A stretch of 64,000 nucleotides of DNA, from positions 2,418,001 through 2,482,000 of the forward strand of contig CBDHGK010000041.1 of the NCBI GenBank assembly GCA_965263045.1, written 5' to 3'. Positions 9,410 to 18,497 of the stretch are shown here, piece after piece. Within the stretch, counting starts at the first letter, position 1. The number at the start of each line of letters is the position of its first letter. The notes under the pieces were generated by a model. It was not told the DNA's origin, ran no database searches, and saw only the letters and a program-made list of their open reading frames with translations. This DNA is from G963664115 sp965263045. Lineage in GTDB: Bacteria > Acidobacteriota > Terriglobia > 20CM-2-55-15. Both the position numbers and the translations under genes were made by a program.

Positions 9410-11155
9410 CTACTTCCAGTACTCATCCCATCTGCGATCAACCAACTTCACTGTGTTCTCATCCATCTCCAGCGGCGCGGGATAGCCTTGCTTCCACGTG
9501 GCGTCTATTCCCACACAGCCGCTGTATACGGGACGGGCCCCCACGAACTCCTGCTTCTCGAAAATCATGTCACGGGCCGGATCGAAGCGCGTGAAGATAC
9601 CCCACTGCAGGTTCTCGTCGTCCTCCAGAACGACATCGGAGCTGACGGCGACGATGAAGCCGACACCCAGCGACGCCTCGATCAGCCTGTCAAGCACGTC
9701 CCTTGCCTCCCTGCTGACCACAACGATTAACCATCCACCGTCAAGCAGCTTCCAGCTTTCGACGCGGGAATCAAACCGATCGGGAGCATCCCGGAGCACC
9801 GGGGCATCCGGCTGCAGCACTGGACCTGTCGCGTCGATGACGAGCTTGCTGCCGACATGGGGTTTGAACGCGGTGAAATCCAGCGTGTCCAGCGGTGCGA
9901 CCGGAAGCAACAGAACACGATCGTCGAGCGTGCTCCGATGCCAGATTTCACTCAGAACGTGACGGAAGTCGGCGGGATCCTGATCTCCCCGGACAAGAAT
10001 CATCACTTTCGTCAGTGAGAGTTGCCCGGTCCCGAGCAACGACATCGCCGTTTTCAGTACTTCCCGCGGATGGCGCTCCTCGAGGGAGACGACGAGAAGG
10101 TTGTGAAAACCGGCGCCAACGTACGCATGCATCTGAACGACATTCGGGTTGATCAATCGAATTAACGGACCGATCATCTGCCCGGCCGCCATGCCGATAA
10201 ACTTGTCCTCCTGCGGGGGTTTACCGACGACGGTCGCAACGTAGATCGGGTCTCGCCGACGCGTCACGCGTCGAAGGTGAAACACCGGAAATTCGGCAGC
10301 GTCCGAATAATGCCCGAAGTGATCCCCGAACGGCCCTTCGACCCGCCGTTCTCCGACCGGCACGACGCCTTCAAGAACGATCTCGGCCTCCGACGGCACG
10401 TGGGCGTGGATCGAAGTCGCCGGTGTCATCCGGATTCCACGCCCATTGAGAAAGCCCGCGAATGCCACTTCATCCATATCTTCTGGAAGGGGCAGAATTG
10501 CTGCGATCATGAGGATGGGATTGCAGCCGATGACGACGGCGGCCTCAAGGTCTTCACCGCGTTTTTCTGCTTCCCAGTAGTGGCCCCGCCCCCCCTTCAT
10601 GCTTTGCCAATGCATTCCGGTCGACCTCGGGTCGAAGATCTGCATGCGATACAGGCCAAAATTGCGGCGCCGGGTTTCAGGATGCCGCGTGATGACTGCG
10701 CCGTAGGTGATGAATCTTCCCGCATCCTGCGGCCAGCACTGAACCACCGGGAGCTGACCCAGATCGGGCGCCTCGATGACTTCCTGGCACGCGGCCCGGC
10801 TCCTGGATCGCGGCTGTGACAGCAGCGCCCTGGCAATCGTCTGTCGAGATCCCCAAAGTTTTCCCAGTGTCGGGGGATTGATACTCCCTGCAGCCGCAAG
10901 AAGTTCTTCGGCCACGCCCGCGGGTTCCTGTCCCAGTGCATCCACCACACGGTCGAAGGTGCCAAACAGATTCATCAACAGCGGGAACTTCGATCCGGCC
11001 GGACGCTCAAACAGCAGCGCCGGCCCCCCTTCGTTCAGGACGCGCTGCGCAATTTCCCCAGCTTCGAGAATGGGATTGACCTCTGCGCGGATCCGGCGCA
11101 GTTTACCGTTCGATTCAAGGTGGGCTACGAAGGCCTGCAGGTTGGGGAATGGCAT
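9410..11155 (-). CDS. UbiD-family decarboxylase
   Basis: A 581-residue member of the UbiD family of prenylated-FMN-dependent reversible (de)carboxylases. Family landmarks include RFITYGAVITRHPETRRRN (shown in part: YGAVITRHPE), the GMHWQSMKGGRGHYW stretch, IGCNPILMIAA, EIVLEGVVPVGERRVEGPFG containing the conserved acidic residues, and MHAYVGAGFHNLLV. Such enzymes act in ubiquinone or menaquinone synthesis or in decarboxylation of aromatic and unsaturated acids; the substrate cannot be decided here. No UbiX flavin prenyltransferase gene is next to it. The start MPFPNLQAFVAHLE fits the family. Confidence 0.85.
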   Translation of the reverse strand: MPFPNLQAFVAHLESNGKLRRIRAEVNPILEAGEIAQRVLNEGGPALLFERPAGSKFPLLMNLFGTFDRVVDALGQEPAGVAEELLAAAGSINPPTLGKLWGSRQTIARALLSQPRSRSRAACQEVIEAPDLGQLPVVQCWPQDAGRFITYGAVITRHPETRRRNFGLYRMQIFDPRSTGMHWQSMKGGRGHYWEAEKRGEDLEAAVVIGCNPILMIAAILPLPEDMDEVAFAGFLNGRGIRMTPATSIHAHVPSEAEIVLEGVVPVGERRVEGPFGDHFGHYSDAAEFPVFHLRRVTRRRDPIYVATVVGKPPQEDKFIGMAAGQMIGPLIRLINPNVVQMHAYVGAGFHNLLVVSLEERHPREVLKTAMSLLGTGQLSLTKVMILVRGDQDPADFRHVLSEIWHRSTLDDRVLLLPVAPLDTLDFTAFKPHVGSKLVIDATGPVLQPDAPVLRDAPDRFDSRVESWKLLDGGWLIVVVSREARDVLDRLIEASLGVGFIVAVSSDVVLEDDENLQWGIFTRFDPARDMIFEKQEFVGARPVYSGCVGIDATWKQGYPAPLEMDENTVKLVDRRWDEYWK

Positions 11156-11390
11156 TGATAATGGCGCGGGTCGACGCGTGAGACTACGACCCGACGAAGC
11201 ATCTTACAACGGGTGGCCCGTACAGGGCGTGTTTTCCCTGGAACGAATACAGAAATGACCAACAGCGGATTGCCTGTCCGTCAGCGGAGAATTGATCGTT
11301 GGGTCTGCGTCGGACCTCGGCGGTAGTACGATTTAAGAATCGCGCACCGGGCGTCAAAGATGGGCGCCGCACGCTCGAATCATAGATTCG

Positions 11391-11437
11391 TCAGGCCATT
11401 TGTAAAGGCCTGATCAATTGCTGCGCCCCCGGCGCAG
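11391..11437 (-). terminator. Two adjacent hairpins downstream of the minor-pilin operon
   Basis: TCAGGCC (11391-11397) pairs with GGCCTGA (11407-11413), and CTGCGCC (11421-11427) pairs with GGCGCAG (11431-11437). The two hairpins lie between the MITE-like repeat and the start of the UbiD-like gene. They could stop transcription from the pilin operon, but neither is followed by a T run, so this is tentative. The rest of 11156-11390 shows nothing recognisable apart from being the upstream region of the UbiD-like gene. Confidence 0.35.
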
Positions 11438-11444
11438 GCTTAAC

Positions 11445-11781
11445 AACCCGTGGTAGAAGCGGCATAGATCTCAAAGGCCGCGCTACGGCCAAACGGGGCC
11501 GGATTCTAGGAGATCACACCGTGACGACACGACGTCGCGACGACGCTGTAATGCTCATTCATTGCAAGGAGTCGGCGACAACAAAGACGGCTCCGTTTCG
11601 CCGTAACCCTTTGGGCGCAGGGGGGCCACCGACGTTTCAAACGGAGGCTGCAGGCGCCCCCCAGGCTTTGTCCGGTATTAAGTAAGGCGGCTCACGATGA
11701 AAAACCATCGTTTCGCTCCTCACTTCGCGCCTGCAACCCGAAGACCCCTGCGCGCGGCCCTCGAGACTTCTGCCACGGGCT
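11445..11781. repeat. MITE-like repeat, copy A (337 bp)
   Basis: The element has 16-bp terminal inverted repeats: AACCCGTGGTAGAAGC at 11445-11460 and the complement of AGCCCGTGGCAGAAGT at 11766-11781. Its interior is closely similar along its length to copy B at 23506-23869. Shared interior features are a small stem around CTCATT (GTAATG with CATTGC), a G-run/C-run pairing, and a segment rich in CGACGTCG. No transposase is encoded. Flanks are GCTTAAC on the left and GCTATGG on the right, so no clear target duplication remains. The right end touches the stop codon of the PilX-like gene (11783). Confidence 0.8.
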
Positions 11782-11782
11782 G

Positions 11783-14539
11783 CTATGGCGTGGCCTGAAT
11801 CGTCTGCCGGAACGAAAGGTTGTTGATGTCCCGAAATCGAGGGGTCCCCGGAGGCAGCTGCGACGGAACCAGAAACTCCGCGTCGAAAGTAAAGTTCCGA
11901 CGAGCCGGCTGGGAATATACGCCACCACAAGCGCACTTCAGCTGGCCAACGGCCTGACCGGAGTGATACAGCGATACCAGCGAACCCAGATAGTTCAAAG
12001 AGCTAAACAACCAAACCTCCGTAGCCTGAAATAAGTTGTGAACGCCGCCATCGCCGCCGAAATCAAAGTCGATCGGCACAGTTGCCGCGCCGGGATGGGG
12101 AGAAGTGAGCGTCTTTCCCGTAGCAATTGCCATTCGGTACCATGTGTTTGACGCAATTCGCGAAGGGGTGAACGTCTGAGGGGTGACGAAAGAATTGTCG
12201 TCGTTCCAGGAATTAGACAGCAATTTGACAGTGTCCGCAATGACGGCGGCGAATGAATGCGTGACACCCGGTGCGCCTCCGAAACCCGCCGCGCCTGGGG
12301 GTAGATTCAGCTGGCCGGGGGGGGGCGGGAAAACCATAGGCGAAGACGGCTGGGAGGCGCATGGGACCAGCGGGTCGCTGTCGGCGTTGTAGTCGCCCTG
12401 TACATAGACGGGGTTTTCCGACGCGACCGTGAAGCCCGGATCCGGAAGGTTGGAACCACAGCCGTTTATCAGCCTGATTCCACGCCGAAAGTAGTGCACC
12501 TTGCTTCGTGTGGCCTTGTTGGTGTTGAACCGTGTATTCCAGATGTCGATGCTCAACGGTGGCGAGGTGGGCGGCGGCGTAGGCGGTTCGGGCACCCGCG
12601 GAGCCGGCGCCCCAGCACAGGGAGTGGCAAGCGGCAGGAATGCGCCGTATTCGTCAAGAAAACCGCTTCCATTGATGTCCTCTCCGGGGTCGAGCGTACG
12701 GTTCGGCGTGCCCGTAATGCTCAGCGGATTAATGATGTCCTCGAAGCCGAACTCACCGGTTTCATAGCCTGCGGTGGCTCTGTTTCCCCGCCGGTCAGAA
12801 AAATAGAAAATATAGCCGCCGTTGTTGAACGTATTCGGGCCGGTGTCGAACGGAGGGGCATTGAACGGCGCCGCCACTCCTTCCAGCCACCGGCGCAGGT
12901 TCGTAACATCCAGTTCCACCAGCCCCATGATTCCAAGCTGGGACATGTTCGTCTCTGTTCCGCCGAGCGGGGTAATGAATTGTCGACGTTCCCCTTCACG
13001 CGTATCGTACAGCTTCATTTCCCAGTATTCGGTGGCGACAGTACTTGGAGGCGCGGCGCCAGGGTCCAGGCGCTGGAACCTGAGCACCGCATCGGGGTCT
13101 GCCGTCGAAATGCCCAGGTTCAGGAGTGCCATGGTCACGTCCTCGTATGTTCCATCGGCGAGTTGCCTCTCCACCTTGATAAATCCATCGATGGCCGGGC
13201 TGTTGGCTCCGTATTGGGCACCGCTGGGGTCGGTGTAATTCGGGTCATTGGCTATTGTCATTGCGAAGGGGATACCAGAAGCAGGGGCAAAGCCGCCCAG
13301 ACCGGCATTCAACGGATAGCCCACACCGCCAGCCAGATCCGCCGCGCAGTCCGACAACAACACGCGCACACTGGCCTGGTTGTAGAGCCGGGACTGGCCG
13401 AGAATCCCGTTGGGGTCTTCACCAGCCGGGGGCCGGCGGACGATCTCGATCGGATTCGCTCCGCCGCCTGCGAATGGAAGGGTCAGGGGTTTCGCGCCCG
13501 TGGCGCCGCTGAGGACATTGCCGTTATAGGTCGTCAGAGAAATCGTCGACCACAAGGGGTTCGCAGGGGAAGTGAGACCGGCATTGACACTGCCCTCCCC
13601 CATCGTCAGATCCCGAAAGTTCAAGGGACTCGTGATCAGCCTCACCCGGCCCGTGGAATTGACCACGCCCGCTGTTGGGTTGACCAACCCGTTATTCATT
13701 TCCCTACGGACAACCTCCCCAACGACGGAAACCTTCTGACTCAGGGTCAGTATGGACCCGGCATTCTGTGAGAGAAAGAGGTTGCCGTTGGTGTGGACGC
13801 GTCCGCCAAAATTAAAATTGTTTCCGGCGTGGAAGGCCAGATCAGAATCGGAAAAAACTCCAAACTGGAACACAGGAACCAGAGCGACCTGGACCTCGCG
13901 ACTGAGTCGCGCCTCAGCACCTCGCCCGGCCTGCGCGGTCACAGTCAGGTCGAACGGAATGACCTGTGCAAAGAGCCCGGCGCTGGCCCCTTCAGCAACC
14001 GTGATCACGCGGGAGCGGGAAACCTGACTATTGTTGGCGTGGGGGGCCGCCGCCGTGCCGTTCGCGCCACGGACCACACCCGTAAAAGTAGTTGCCGTCA
14101 GACCGGTGTAGGTCAGTTCCTCACTGCCGACCATGAAGTAGCCCGTAGTGGGCCAATTGGCCGTAGAAACCACTGGGACGGTCGTCACCGCGGCGGTGAT
14201 TGCCGCGGACAAAAACGCTTGTTGGCCCCCCGTAATGGTGTACTCGGTATAGGTCACATTGGGTAATGCCGGTCGTTCGACGGCGAGTTCGATCGCGTCT
14301 ATGGCCGCTTGAGGCGGAAATATGGATGCCTGGAACAACTTGGACAAATCCGAATTCTGTTTTTCGAGACCGGCTTCGGCTGCATAGAACGCATTGGTGT
14401 AGTCGAGGTCGTTTCCGCCAATGTTCTGTTCCGTCCTCACCTGGTCCAGAAAACCCATGATCAGGCCCGTCATGATGACGATAACGATCAGGGAAGTCAT
14501 CAGAACGAAACCGCGTTCCCCTTGATTATTGTTGTTCAT
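11783..14539 (-). CDS. PilX-like minor pilin/pilus assembly protein, very long
   Basis: A 918-residue protein with a single N-terminal hydrophobic helix, GFVLMTSLIVIVIMTGLIMG, and the pattern YAAEAGLEKQ typical of PilX N-terminal domains. The remainder is predicted extracellular and rich in Gly, Asn, Thr and Pro, with a Pro-rich hinge near PPTPPPTSPP. PilX proteins are usually about 200 residues, so this is a large passenger form. It is the last gene of a fimT-pilV-pilW-pilX set on the - strand that would build or decorate a type IV pilus or pseudopilus. The long antisense frame over 12494-13771 is a shadow. Its stop codon abuts MITE copy A. Confidence 0.75.
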   Translation of the reverse strand: MNNNNQGERGFVLMTSLIVIVIMTGLIMGFLDQVRTEQNIGGNDLDYTNAFYAAEAGLEKQNSDLSKLFQASIFPPQAAIDAIELAVERPALPNVTYTEYTITGGQQAFLSAAITAAVTTVPVVSTANWPTTGYFMVGSEELTYTGLTATTFTGVVRGANGTAAAPHANNSQVSRSRVITVAEGASAGLFAQVIPFDLTVTAQAGRGAEARLSREVQVALVPVFQFGVFSDSDLAFHAGNNFNFGGRVHTNGNLFLSQNAGSILTLSQKVSVVGEVVRREMNNGLVNPTAGVVNSTGRVRLITSPLNFRDLTMGEGSVNAGLTSPANPLWSTISLTTYNGNVLSGATGAKPLTLPFAGGGANPIEIVRRPPAGEDPNGILGQSRLYNQASVRVLLSDCAADLAGGVGYPLNAGLGGFAPASGIPFAMTIANDPNYTDPSGAQYGANSPAIDGFIKVERQLADGTYEDVTMALLNLGISTADPDAVLRFQRLDPGAAPPSTVATEYWEMKLYDTREGERRQFITPLGGTETNMSQLGIMGLVELDVTNLRRWLEGVAAPFNAPPFDTGPNTFNNGGYIFYFSDRRGNRATAGYETGEFGFEDIINPLSITGTPNRTLDPGEDINGSGFLDEYGAFLPLATPCAGAPAPRVPEPPTPPPTSPPLSIDIWNTRFNTNKATRSKVHYFRRGIRLINGCGSNLPDPGFTVASENPVYVQGDYNADSDPLVPCASQPSSPMVFPPPPGQLNLPPGAAGFGGAPGVTHSFAAVIADTVKLLSNSWNDDNSFVTPQTFTPSRIASNTWYRMAIATGKTLTSPHPGAATVPIDFDFGGDGGVHNLFQATEVWLFSSLNYLGSLVSLYHSGQAVGQLKCACGGVYSQPARRNFTFDAEFLVPSQLPPGTPRFRDINNLSFRQTIQATP

Positions 14540-15097
14540 GTGCCTCGTGCCCTGCTAGTTGTAGCGGTTTCGAAACGTTGAGTTTCGAACGTTGACCTTC
14601 GAAACCAGTCCGAACCTATAAAAGTCGGCTGTCTGTGCGCTGACTTCCGCTGAACGCCCCTCGATAGAAATTTCAACAGCTCGAATCTGATTGGGAGAAG
14701 TGGTGGTCGTCACATTTACTGTGGGATTCAGGAGATTGTAGTCAAAGAGGTCGTATCGAAACTGAAGGTTATATATGTCTTCGGCGACGACCTGGGCGGC
14801 CAGATCGTTGGTCCGTCGCATAAGCTTGGGATGGAGAGGGTCGGTATTGTCCAGATAGTAAGTGATGATCTTGACCCGAGTGGCGGCGGTTGGCGGAAAT
14901 ACGCCCGGGTTCCCGGGGCGGTTGTCGAGCGAATAGAGGTTGCCGCTTGCCGCGGTGGGTTGATTGACGTCGAGCGGTTCTCCGCCGTTGAATAGCGAGC
15001 GATTGAGGCCACCGGTGTTGACAAACGTGATCTGGCCAAAGACAGAGCCGTTGACGTTTGTCAACACAAACAGGTCGCCCACAAGGATCTCAAATGC

Positions 15098-16538
15098 GAA
15101 TGTGTGCCAATCTTAGTTGGAAATTGAAACGGCTCCAAACCCCATGGTTTGATGGTATTGGAAGAAACAACATCAAGCCTGTAAGAGAAAGGAGCCGAGA
15201 TGAGGAGTCTGTTACGTTCGGTAAAGAAACGCAAGAAGTCGCGTGTGCTGGGTGAGGTCGAGGTCCTGAGCCGGGAGGAATACTCGGGACTGGAATTGGA
15301 CTCGAAGGTGGAGATGATTCGGGCGTTGATCCCACTGGGGTTGATGCACGTGGAGGAGTTGCTCGACGAGGAAGTGAAGTCGTTGGCGGGTGAGCGATAC
15401 GCACGAAAGGAGGCGGCGTTGCGGGGCCGGCGACACGGGAGCAATCCGGGGACCGTGGGGCTGGGTGGCCAGCGGGTGCCGGTTCGGGTGCCTCGAGTGC
15501 GCAGCGTGGCGGGCGGGGAGATTCCGCTTCGGACCTACGAGGAACTCAGTCCGGGTGGCGCGGTGAACGAGCTACTGCTCAGACGTGTGCTGTATGGGAT
15601 CTCCTGCCGGAACTATGAATCGGCCGCTGAAGCGATTCCGGGAGCGATCGGACTGTCGAGTTCGACGGTGTCTCGAGGATTCGTCCAGGCGAGTGCCGCG
15701 AAACTTCGGGAGATGCAGGAGCGGGATCTGAGTGGCGAGGACGTCGTGGCGATCTTCCTGGACGGGAAGGCGTTTGCCGACGCCCTGATGGTAGTGGCCC
15801 TGGGCGTCACGCTTTCGGGCGACAAACGCTTCTTGGGCTTCGTGGAGACCGACACGGAGAACGAGCAAGTGCTGACTCCGTTTCTCCGTTCGTTGATGGA
15901 GCGGGGCCTGGACATCTCTGAAGGCGTGCTGGTGATTGTCGACGGCGGCAAAGGTCTGCGGGCGGCGGTCAAGAAGGCATTCAGGAATCGAGCCCTGGTC
16001 CAACGCTGCCAATGGCACAAACGCGAGAACGTCGTGAGATACCTATCGAAGACCGAGCAAGCCGTGTGGCGACGCCGGCTGCAGCGGGCCTACGAGCGCC
16101 CGGAGTACGACGAAGCTCGGGCGGCGCTCGGAGAGCTCCATGGAGAGCTCGAGGAGCGAAACCAATCGGGGGCTGCGAGCCTTGAGGAAGGCCTGGAAGA
16201 GACCCTCACGTTGCATCGGCTCGGCGTGTACGGGGTCTTGGGCCGTTCGTTCAAGACGACGAATTGCCTGGAATCGGTCAATGCCCTTGTCGAGGAAAGG
16301 TGTGCGAAGGTCGATCATTGGAAGAACTCGAGTCAGCGGCAACGCTGGTTGGCGACGGCGCTCATCGACATCGAACCGCGCCTGAGGAAGGTGATCGGCT
16401 ACCGTCATCTTCCAAAGCTCCGCGAAGCCCTCCAGCGAGAGCTGAAAATTGAGGCGAAGACGTCGACGAGATCGAAGAAGAAGGTTGCATGACCCATCGT
16501 GAGCCGTGGAGAGTTTCAACTAAGAATGGGCTTGACTC
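15098..16538 (+). mobile_element. IS256-family insertion sequence, copy 1 (1441 bp)
   Basis: The left end is GAATGTGTGCCAATCTTAG and the right end, read inward, is GAGTCAAGCCCATTCTTAG; they form imperfect inverted repeats of about 25 bp. It is flanked by the 8-bp direct repeat TCAAATGC (15090-15097 and 16539-16546), as expected for an IS256-family insertion. It encodes one transposase and interrupts pilW. Copy 2 at 57719-59159 has the same length and orientation and an identical predicted protein. Confidence 0.95.
15200..16492 (+). CDS. IS256-family (mutator type) transposase
   Basis: A 430-residue DDE transposase. The catalytic Asp residues lie in AIFLDGKAFADAL and VLVIVDGGKGLRAA, and the Glu is in TNCLESVNALVEER, the standard IS256 pattern. 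An N-terminal DNA-binding region precedes the core. The ATG at 15200 is preceded by AAAGGAG. Its product should cut and paste the element through a circular intermediate. The frame is intact, so it may be active. Confidence 0.95.
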   Translation: MRSLLRSVKKRKKSRVLGEVEVLSREEYSGLELDSKVEMIRALIPLGLMHVEELLDEEVKSLAGERYARKEAALRGRRHGSNPGTVGLGGQRVPVRVPRVRSVAGGEIPLRTYEELSPGGAVNELLLRRVLYGISCRNYESAAEAIPGAIGLSSSTVSRGFVQASAAKLREMQERDLSGEDVVAIFLDGKAFADALMVVALGVTLSGDKRFLGFVETDTENEQVLTPFLRSLMERGLDISEGVLVIVDGGKGLRAAVKKAFRNRALVQRCQWHKRENVVRYLSKTEQAVWRRRLQRAYERPEYDEARAALGELHGELEERNQSGAASLEEGLEETLTLHRLGVYGVLGRSFKTTNCLESVNALVEERCAKVDHWKNSSQRQRWLATALIDIEPRLRKVIGYRHLPKLREALQRELKIEAKTSTRSKKKVA

Positions 16539-17182
16539 TCAAATGCTCCGGGACCAATGTTTTCCACCCAATCCACCCGTGGATTGGCCGGGTTAGCGAT
16601 CGCGGAAATGTTCCACCGGGGCGCACTCTGATCCACGGTGAGAATCGTGATTGCATCCGTCGCGATTCCACCGATCATGGGACCGACGCCGTCGCCCGGC
16701 GTCAGCATGGCCAGTACGCCTTGGGTCGCCGGCGGAGGAGCTCCAGTATTTAGATTTCCCAGATTCATACCCGGGCCGCCGCGCACCAGGGCGACGGCAT
16801 TGGCACCGTTCGCGATGCCAATGCCGGTCGACGACAAGCCGGTGCCGGCACGGAGCACCTCTCGCGCGATTTCATTCAAGGCCACGCGGATTTTTTGTTG
16901 GGTGTCCATCAGGTCACGCATCGTAGCGGTCGAGGAGAAAACGTTCCCCAGGAAGGTAAACGTCCCCAGCAACATGATCAGGGCTGCGCCGCTGGCCACC
17001 AGGAACTCCACCAGGGTAAATCCACTCTCGTTTGATCTTTTCATTCGTTTGATCACTTCATTGGGCCTTGCATGGACCGTCGGCGTTGAATGAATCGTCC
17101 TATTTAGAAAAGACGGCCCGAGAGCGAAAGGAGCGGAACCGATCCGTTTCCCCGTCATCACCTGTCGCCGTCAACGATTCGG

Positions 17183-17725
17183 TTAGCTGAATCGTGCGAT
17201 CATCGAGTTGAGCGTGACGGTTGTCAGTGCCCCCCGAAACGAATAGCGGACCTGAATTTCGACCCGCCGGATATCGGGATCGACCCCGCCGCCAGACAGC
17301 AGGACATCGGTCAGAGCGATCCGGCGTTCAAACGTACCCAGGCTCCTGACCTGAGGGCCGCTGGGAGTCTGCAGCGTCACGGTTTCAATAGGCGCGGCGG
17401 CATCGTCTGCGGTGTTGGCGATACCGTCCACACCGGGTTCTCTCAAAACCTGAAAACCGTCGACGAAGATGCCGCCATTCGTTGCATTTGCGATATCGGC
17501 GAAAGTTATATTCTGGGTATTGCGCGCTGTGAAGACGGTCTCCATTGCTTCCCGCGCTTTCTGCTTGGCCAGAAGTTGTTCCTGGCTGATCTGGACCGAT
17601 GCAACTCCAGTCGTCATCGTAAAGGCGGCCCCCATCAACGCGATCGATAGAAAGCCCATCGACATCATCACTTCGATCAGCGTGACACCGCGTTGAGTGC
17701 CCGATCTGTCATGCTTGGTCATCAT
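17183..17725 (-). CDS. pilV: PilV-type minor pilin (prepilin-type N-terminal methylation domain)
   Basis: From the ATG at 17725 the protein is 180 residues: MMTKHDRSGTQRGVTLIEVM, a prepilin signal cleaved after Gly with Glu at mature position 5, then a hydrophobic helix and a variable globular part. The start was chosen because its ATGATG overlaps the fimT TGA, giving translational coupling; an earlier frame start at 17752 is less likely. The PilV label follows from position in the operon and size. It should be a minor pilin primed by the inner-membrane prepilin peptidase. Confidence 0.8.
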   Translation of the reverse strand: MMTKHDRSGTQRGVTLIEVMMSMGFLSIALMGAAFTMTTGVASVQISQEQLLAKQKAREAMETVFTARNTQNITFADIANATNGGIFVDGFQVLREPGVDGIANTADDAAAPIETVTLQTPSGPQVRSLGTFERRIALTDVLLSGGGVDPDIRRVEIQVRYSFRGALTTVTLNSMIARFS

Positions 17726-18297
17726 TGCTGTTCCCAAAGGGCGGTGCGCCATGCGTACCTTTTGATTCTACCCGTCGCTCCACTCAACGTCACCGCCCGG
17801 GCTGTCGCGATCGGTCCGCCCATGGTGAATACCGTGCCGTTCAATATGGAGTTCGCGCCGTCGACGAAGGTCCCGTCGGCCAGAAAGATCCCGACCGTTC
17901 CCCCGCCCAGGTCGACCGCTGCGGCATTGCCAAAACCGTCCGGCGTGTCGATAGCTCCCATGGGGAAGGAAAAGGTATAACCTGCCGGCAGGGTCACGTC
18001 TGCGAGCGTCGTCGTATTGACGAGGTCGTCGCGTCGGACGATGACGACGTTGTTATTACCTATGAACTGAAGATCGACGATACGCCGCTGGTCAATGGCA
18101 ACCTGACGCGCCAACAGCATCTGATCCGCAACTTGAGCGAGCGCGACGTCCGCCGCCAGAAATATCTGAGTCTGCTGGAACTGGATCATCGCGACACTGC
18201 TGGCGAGGATCATGATGATCGCAATGACGACAATCGCCTCGAGCATGCTGAAGCCGGCCCGACTATTCTGGACGCGATATTTATTTCTGACTTTCAT
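17722..18297 (-). CDS. fimT: GspH/FimT-type pseudopilin
   Basis: A 191-residue protein starting MKVRNKYRVQNSRAGFSMLE, with a type III prepilin signal (G/FSMLE), a hydrophobic helix IVVIAIIMILASSVA, and a C-terminal beta-rich domain like GspH/FimT. It is the first gene of the minor-pilin set. Its TGA overlaps the pilV ATG. Such proteins prime pilus or pseudopilus assembly at the inner membrane. The GspH/FimT naming is by family resemblance and operon position. Confidence 0.8.
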   Translation of the reverse strand: MKVRNKYRVQNSRAGFSMLEAIVVIAIIMILASSVAMIQFQQTQIFLAADVALAQVADQMLLARQVAIDQRRIVDLQFIGNNNVVIVRRDDLVNTTTLADVTLPAGYTFSFPMGAIDTPDGFGNAAAVDLGGGTVGIFLADGTFVDGANSILNGTVFTMGGPIATARAVTLSGATGRIKRYAWRTALWEQQ

Positions 18298-18497
18298 GTG
18301 TCAATCACAAATTAACCCCGGGCCATATATGCGTCAAAACATTTCGCGCACAATCGGTGCCTTTCGAAAGACGCGGGTCAGCTCATGTCACTGCCGCCTC
18401 GAGAGTGGCGATGCCCGGGAAAGCCATCCGGTAGTGGTTGATTCTATCAGTTCAGACGCGGGTGGCAGGGTTAATTGGCGCTGGGGCGGTTTCTGTT

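Larger units (their letters stand above)
14555..17044 (-). pseudogene. pilW: PilW-type minor pilin, split by an IS256-family element
   Basis: The N-terminal half runs from the ATG at 17044 (MKRSNESGFTLVEFLVASG, a type III prepilin signal with cleavage at G/F and Glu5) to 16539. The C-terminal half runs from 15089 to the stop at 14555. Removing IS256 copy 1 and one copy of the 8-bp duplication TCAAATGC joins the halves in frame (GAFE then ILVGDLFVL), giving an intact pilW of about 345 residues. The insertion therefore looks recent. The neighbours pilV and fimT upstream and the pilX-like gene downstream appear intact, but the IS may be polar on pilX. Confidence 0.9.

Noticed and set aside
11637..11790. 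A - strand peptide shared with the copy at 23689-23830 (GRAQGSSGCRREVRS and PDKA-GAPAASV)
   Set aside because: The similarity follows from the nucleotide repeat; differences between the copies are not biased to synonymous sites and there is no start or ribosome site.
12494..13771. A 425-residue frame on the + strand
   Set aside because: It lies wholly antisense to the PilX-like gene, has an Arg/Gly/Val-biased composition and no recognisable domain.
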